From Ehretia macrophylla (taxonomy: Eukaryota; Streptophyta; Magnoliopsida; Boraginales; Ehretiaceae): a stretch of DNA of 64,000 nucleotides. The position numbers were made by a program, and so were the translations under genes. The stretch is from positions 94,236,850 through 94,300,849 of the forward strand of contig CM075770.1 of NCBI GenBank assembly GCA_037974665.1. Reading direction: 5' to 3'. Under the pieces are notes generated by a model. That model did not search any database. It was not told the origin of the DNA and saw only the letters and a program-made list of their open reading frames with translations. Positions 58,503-64,000 of this stretch are shown here, piece by piece (the stretch's first letter is position 1; the number at the start of each line of letters is the position of its first letter).

Positions 58503-58635
58503 TGGTGTGATTGACCTTTAAAAGTTATTGTGGTCAATATGTAATTATTATTAAGTGTTGGGGCTAATGTGAAAATATGAAAAGGTTGTTTTCATAATTT
58601 CAACTAATGGTGATTAGGTTGAATATTTAAATATA

Positions 58636-58795
58636 TTAGTGGAAAAATACTACACAATATACATATGATATATATATGTATATTATTATATTAGTGGAAG
58701 AATACTACACAATATACATATGATGTATATATATGTATATTATTACATTAGTGAAAAAATACTACACAATATATGATATATATATATGTGTGTAT
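58636..58795. repeat. Minisatellite, three units of ~56 bp
   Basis: Units begin TTAGTG-AA-AATACTACACAATAT at 58636, 58691 and 58748 and end in a TATATATGTATATTATTA tract. Confidence 0.9.
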
Positions 58796-59572
58796 GTTTT
58801 TTCTTTCAACAAAAGCTAGACAACACAACCAAGATTTAAGAAAGGTTGTCTTCTCTTTTGTTTAAAAGAGGGAACAATAATGAGGAAAGTAGGGAAAAGA
58901 AACAAAAGATGACAAGGCTTGTATTTTGTTTTCATGTGAGCTAAGAGTAGTCTTCCCCTCTCTCTCTCCATGCTCTTACACGGATGAAACACAAAAGAGA
59001 GAAGCCTCTATGGCTGAAAAATCAGAGAAAAAACGCAGCAAGAAAATGAAATGAAGAAGTCTTATCTTCTTCATCATATTCATCATACACCATGGCTGAA
59101 AATGAAGATGAACTAGATGAACTTGTCTTCTCTTCTTCTTTATAAAATGCAGCCAAGAACTACGGAGAAGAAGGAAATGGTTTTGCTCTCTTCTTCACAA
59201 ACAAGCTCACTAATCTTCCATGGTTATCTAGCACAAAACAGCCATGAAGATGGAAAAGCCATTCTTTGCTCGTGTGTACCGACTAGAGCTCTTGTGCTTT
59301 CAAGGGATGGTGTTTTCTATCAAGTGATAAGAAATTTCAGATTCATGCCTCCTATGAGTTGTCTACAAGAGGTATCTCCTACATCTATCACTTGTCAATA
59401 TATATATTTGATATATATATGTTTTGCATATGTTAATCACATGATATCAAGATTAGAGTTTCATATGAACATCATGCTTTGAATTCCAGAAATTTTTGAA
59501 TGTCATGTTTTGCTTCTGCTCGATTCTTAGCTAGATGATGTTCATAGCTCTAAATATACAAGATCCTTCAAG

Positions 59573-59584
59573 TGGTATAAGAGC
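59573..59584 (+). other. Copia-5 primer binding site
   Basis: TGGTATAAGAGC, one base from the standard plant TGGTATCAGAGC site. Confidence 0.7.
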
Positions 59585-61850
59585 AAGGCTTGATGATTCA
59601 TGTGATTACATATGTATATGCTTAATGTTTCTAAAGTCTTGAGCACAAAAGAACAAGGAAAGAGTTGAAACATTTCTGAAAATGTTTGTCCACTACTTTT
59701 GCATGACTGTTTTGGCATAGTAAATGTTGTTAGATTTGGCTGATTTTGGGTATGTTATACTATAGAGATAGTAGAACATTTCATCATCTAATATGAATCT
59801 CCTAATTTCGTGGTTAAGATTTTCATTTTTGGCAAAATCAGTAAGTTCACTGATTCTCATGCTAGACTGGACAGTTTTGTGCAGTTGTGTTGTAAGAGGC
59901 ATAACTCAGTCAATTTAACTCCAAATTGAGTCTCGTTTGATTCTAAAACTATCTACACTCGAAGAGATACGTCTCTGCAAAATTTCAGAATTTTTGGAGA
60001 ACTGTGGATAGGCTAAATGAGTCAAAATAGTTAGTGTATGTGCAGCAGATTTTATGATGGGTCATAAATTAAAAGCCATGACTAAATGGTTTGATTTTGG
60101 TTAAGTCCAATGGACCTAAAAATCAGTGGGCTTAAGTCTAATAAGATTAGATGAAGTTTTTTCTTAATGACGATTAAAAATAAGCCTTGGAACTCAAATT
60201 GGGCCTCGAAATTAACAAAGGATTTGCATTGGGCCTTATTCAACAAGTATGGGCTTAAAATTGGTTTTATCTAGTTCTGTTGTGTTGTTTAACATGAGAT
60301 GCTAAAATCTCAAGATATGAAACTTATTGCAAACACGTCTTTTATTTATTTAATGTATTGGATACATTAGTTTGTGTTAGCTTACTTGTTTAGCTTTATT
60401 GTTTATGTATATGATGCATATCCCATGCTTTATGAGTTTTATCTTACATTGTGATGTTGGATGATAAATGGTGAATTTGATCATGGACTTGGTTAGTGAA
60501 TGGTTAATTGGTTGTAATTTTATTAGATGACGTTGTAACTAATTCTATCATTCATTAGTATGTAATTGAGGCATAAGTCTCGTTTTACTTTCTTGCAATT
60601 GAGAGAAACTTGTAGTGATGCATAATGTATATAATTTTTACAAGAAGTTTGCAAGAAGACCATTGGATACTTTCAAGGAGTTGGAGGTGCTTTGGATCTT
60701 TGAGGAAAATTAAGAAGACAAGACTAAAAAAGACATGTAGATGTGCTTGTTTAGATTTAATTTTTGTCTTGATTTGATTCATAGTCCAAGTCCATGATCC
60801 ACCATGATGTATGATTTTGTATGTATGTTTATTTATTTGCCTATATGTGATGTATGCTTGTAAATGAACTAATGTGCAAAGTGAGGCCTAATTAATTTCA
60901 AAATCTTCCTATGTGCAAACATATTAGATTGTAAAGCGGTAAAGGCGTTTATCGTTGCCCTCTATTATCCTAAGTTATATGTGCTCGATTGGGTATGTCT
61001 TGGCTAACCCAAAGGTAAGAAGACATAATCCATGAAAATATTATATTTACCTAGCAAACATAGTGATGTTGTGTTGTTCTAATATCACGAGGCCAATAAC
61101 GCACCAAAGTTGAGGTCCGGGATTTAAATTGTCGCAACACTATGATGGTGGGTGTAATCTAGCTAGATCACGTTTTCAATAATCCATCAAAGCTGAGGTT
61201 ATGGGGATTTAGGGGCAAAATGGTTGTATCCTATATAGTGATATATATAGTAATCGTTGCTAACTCTTTGTATTTATATTCCAATAACGCACCAAAGCTA
61301 AGGGGTATTCATATTAAAGAGAACCATGGTCACCTACTAATGATTCTTTAATTAGATTCACGATCTCATTTAGGAAGTGTGGGATTCGATAAACATAATG
61401 GGAGGTATCATTTAATTAAAGGCCAAATTAGATGTTTTAACAAGTTTTATATCAACTTGCGATCTTATTTTCTGCATATGTTTATGGCTACAACAATGAA
61501 CTCGTTTTTAAGTAACTAGACTATATATCGCGTAATCGGACCAAACTTTTTGAATTAACGATTTCATCTAAGAATTATTCTTAGAAACTTAATCAACTTT
61601 TAGAATTGTATGTTCCGTTATTTTTCATCTTGATAAAGTATCAAAACGAAAAAGTTGTAATACTTATGGTTGATAAGTAAAACAAAACAAATATGCAAAG
61701 GATTTGTATTCTTTCATAGTTTGCATAAGGGTATGCAAGATGTAAAGAATATGATTCTAGACTAGCAAAGGGTTTTGTGGTAAGCATATTTAGTGGCATG
61801 GTATTAGATATAATTGGAATTCATTCTCACATTTGTATTTCTTCTTTAGT
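59585..61850 (+). other. Copia-5 leader and unreadable gag region
   Basis: No clear protein blocks. Three copies of a CCAATAACGCACCAAAG-type motif lie at 61093-61109, 61176-61192 (variant) and 61281-61297. Gag is expected near the right end of this span but is too decayed to recognise. Confidence 0.5.
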
Positions 61851-61859
61851 TAGTGGTAA

Positions 61860-62330
61860 TGTAAAGAAAAAAGGCAAAGAAATATGATTTATATTAGCTA
61901 ATGGGAGCATATCTAATAAGAAAATTAAAGATTGTATAGGCATGTGTAAAAGATGTTTTCATAGCCTTAAAACCGGACATTAAAAGAGGTTTTAATCTAA
62001 AGTATCTTTATAGCTTGAATGTCAAGGTTGTAAAGTTACTATGAATTATAAATCTTCTTTTATTGTGATTGGTACAACTATGTGTTTTAGATTCTAGTGA
62101 AACATTGATGTATGTGTTCAAGGATAGAATCTTAATATCAGTAGTGCGCTTTCGGAAGCATGGAATGTTTTCAGTGTTAGCAAATGAAACAAAGGTTGTT
62201 GCGTTAGCTAAAGACATTTGTTTGGATGCCTTCTGAACATATTTTGTATTTTAAGGATTATACCTAAATGATATTAGGAATAAAATGTATATTCCTAAAG
62301 CTTGTAAAAGCGCATTATGGTGTATTCTTT
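61860..62330 (+). pseudogene. Copia-5 zinc knuckle and protease relic
   Basis: CKRCFHSLKTGH-KR near 61945-61985 resembles a Copia CCHC knuckle (KCFHC--LGHWKRNC). LDSSETLMYVFKD near 62085-62130 resembles the protease opening (LDTGS--HIC). FSVLANETKVVALA and KMYIPKACK follow, like VGNGA-V-A-AVG and CYYVPAL-KN. Much decayed. Confidence 0.6.
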
Positions 62331-62499
62331 ATTAGCTTGATATGGACGAAAGAATGTATTGCAAACATATTGTTACCGTTATAACCATCCACCAAATTTT
62401 AAGATTACTCAAATAATCCAAATTAATTGTAGTTTCTACATGATTAGGTTTTTCTAATAATAAGATGATGATTAGGTTGTTTTGATCAACTTATGCATC

Positions 62500-63250
62500 T
62501 TATTTATTGGAAAGGTAACCAAGTCATCATTTGTTTGATAAAGGATAAAAACTACTAGGCTATTTGGATTAGTACATGTTGATGTATTTAGAGCTATTTG
62601 TGAATAGGCTCGTATAGAAAAATGTATTAGTGTCTTATGATTAGATCATGAAGATAAAATACTTAAGTACTATTTTGTTTAAGTATCCTAAAATTTTGAT
62701 ATAGTATCGAAATTAACAATGCCCGGAGTACCACAATTAAATGGGGTTTTCTTAGTGAAGAAACCGTGCTTTGTTGGACATAGTACAGTTGTTGATTAGT
62801 TTGACTAATCATTATATTCATTTGTGGGACATGCTTTCCTCAATTTAATTTTATGTTGAATAGTAAATTCCTACTATTGCTAGAACTTTATATTTGATAT
62901 AAGTTGGACAACAACCAAGGATTAAATGTGTTAATTTTGGTTTCTCCTACTTTTATTGAAAAGTTTTTAAAGGACTAGTGGGAGTTTTAGTTAAAGGTAA
63001 TTTTATAGTATATCATAGTTTTGTAGGATATAATTTCTAGTTAATGATCAGTGTCTATTGATCTATTATATTATAATATTTCTTGAAGAAAAAGTTTTGT
63101 TCAAGAAGATGTTACTTTCTAATAAAATAGAAATTGGGGACGTATCCTCAAAAGCTATAAAATCACCTAGACTAAAATAAAGAATCTATTCAATAAGGTC
63201 TGGAATGTGTCATCACACAAGATCTTTGTAAATCTAGTAGTGTATCTCAT
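62500..63250 (+). pseudogene. Copia-5 integrase relic
   Basis: RLFGLVHVDVFRAICE near 62555-62600 resembles LL-LIHTDVCGPM. TMPGVPQLNGVF near 62718-62750 resembles the GTPQLNGVSERRNRTLLDMV block of Copia integrase. Text further right (EIGDVSSKAIKSPR-like) fits the integrase tail. Sequence to the window end probably holds reverse transcriptase relics, but I cannot point to a firm motif. Confidence 0.6.
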
Positions 63251-64000
63251 ACTTAAAATGAATATTTGGATATCTTTTTGGGGATGCATAAAAGTTGTTT
63301 GTGTATTTGAGATAATAATAAATTAGTAGATCCTACCATTTATAAAGAAATGGTATATGTGATATCGACTCCAAGAAACTGTATAATGCAAAGCATATTG
63401 ATTAGACTTCATATATTTTAACTTAATTTGGATATTGATTTCCGAGATAAAGGTTGAAGTTAATGGAAAAGGCTAGTGACCTTTTATAGCTAGATTGGTT
63501 TCTGAAAGATATCATCAAAGGCAAATGGTTGACTATGATGTAATCTTTTTACCAATTATTGTGCTTAAGTCTCTTTGTATTATGCTAGACATTATAGTAC
63601 ATTGTGTTACTATATTAATAATTTGGATTAATAGATATGAGTAATATACTTGATAAATCCACTTGGGGATTTTTAAGTAAATTTCTTGGAATTGTTTCGT
63701 CCAATTCAAATGAGATTAAAGAGTTAGATTTCATTTAGAATGTGGATGAATCTTGTGATTGCAAAAGAATAGTGGGAGTGCATCCACTTTTCTATGACTG
63801 CAATAATGATGACTTGGATATCATGGTTGATGATATGTGTGTTGTGATGGTAATTATAGTCTAGTCATATTAAATGCTCTCCATATGGAATATGTCATTC
63901 GTATCTTGTGAATTCGTTGTTGTGGTGATAATATGAAGAGATTACTAGACATATTCCTTAGATTGTACATAAAGTATTTTTGAAAGTGTTCAAGAAACTC

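Larger units (their letters stand above)
57274..59570 (+). repeat. Copia-5 5' LTR (inferred)
   Basis: 2.3 kb from TGTTAGAGATATGCAC to AGATCCTTCA, followed two bases later by a primer site. It contains three GTTAAC-type dyads (58406-58502) and a ~56 bp minisatellite (58636-58795). The partner LTR is outside the window, so the left end is an inference. Confidence 0.55.
57274..64000 (+). mobile_element. Copia-5: very decayed Copia element, plus strand, runs off the window
   Basis: Parts in order: 5' LTR (57274-59570), primer site (59573-59584), long leader, zinc-knuckle and protease relic (about 61860-62330), integrase relic (about 62500-63170), then likely reverse transcriptase text to the edge. 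Reading needs many frames, so it is old and has many breaks. No 3' LTR is inside the window. The start is set by TGTTAGAGATATGCAC, which fits Copia LTR starts, and by the distance to the primer site. Confidence 0.7.

Noticed and set aside
59117-59482. A 121-residue frame in the Copia-5 LTR region
   Set aside because: No recognisable domain, and it sits directly before the primer site in LTR sequence; best explained by chance.

Overview
This window looks like repeat-dense, probably heterochromatic DNA from a flowering plant. I find no convincing host gene, tRNA or rRNA. Nearly all of it is LTR retrotransposon sequence of the two plant superfamilies, Ty1/Copia and Ty3/Gypsy, layered into one another. 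The plant origin rests on chromodomain-bearing (Tekay/Del-like) Gypsy elements with ~2.4 kb LTRs, Angela/Tork-like Copia elements with ~1.8 kb LTRs, and tRNA-Met type primer sites. The species cannot be told from this sequence.

Layout. 1-1903: unassigned AT-rich DNA with short tandem repeats, a TA microsatellite and a ~70-110 bp tandem array. 1904-8919: an old minus-strand Copia element with two LTRs and a much reduced interior (Copia-1). 9319-39607: a plus-strand Copia element (Copia-2, target duplication TTAAC) split by three Gypsy insertions: Gypsy-A (minus, 12581-22512, duplication TCCTC), solo LTR C (plus, 23681-26344, duplication TGAAA) and Gypsy-B (minus, 27569-36327, duplication AGTGC). 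39608-39960: a fold-back element built of ~30 bp subrepeats, into whose very end Copia-2 inserted. About 39970-41270: an Athila/Tat-like Gypsy gag relic (plus). About 41270-43287: a 5' piece of a minus-strand Copia element (Copia-3). About 44106-44660: another Copia gag relic (minus, Copia-4) carrying a tiny poly(A)-type insertion. 44717-57163: a solo Gypsy LTR (E, minus, duplication TGCAA) interrupted by Gypsy-D (plus, 45188-55213, duplication AAGTA). 57274 to the window end: a very decayed plus-strand Copia element (Copia-5) that runs off the edge.

Relative ages agree with the nesting. By-eye LTR divergence is about 10% for Copia-2 (sampled), about 7-8% for Gypsy-B (sampled), about 2.4% for Gypsy-A (about 60 differences) and about 1.3% for Gypsy-D (about 33 differences). 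Assuming a grass-derived rate of 1.3e-8 per site per year, Gypsy-D entered roughly half a million years ago and Copia-2 roughly four million. All elements look broken; Gypsy-D is the least damaged.

The most interesting signals lie inside the LTRs, not in the proteins. A GC-rich imperfect palindrome with compensating arm changes recurs in three otherwise diverged Gypsy LTR families. So does a stem-loop near the LTR 3' end. A CAACCTACTTTGTTG-type box recurs in four families. The Copia leaders and the Copia-5 LTR carry their own repeated stem-loops. A 19 bp direct repeat flanking GCTATA plus a T run looks like an extremely short target-primed retroposition scar.
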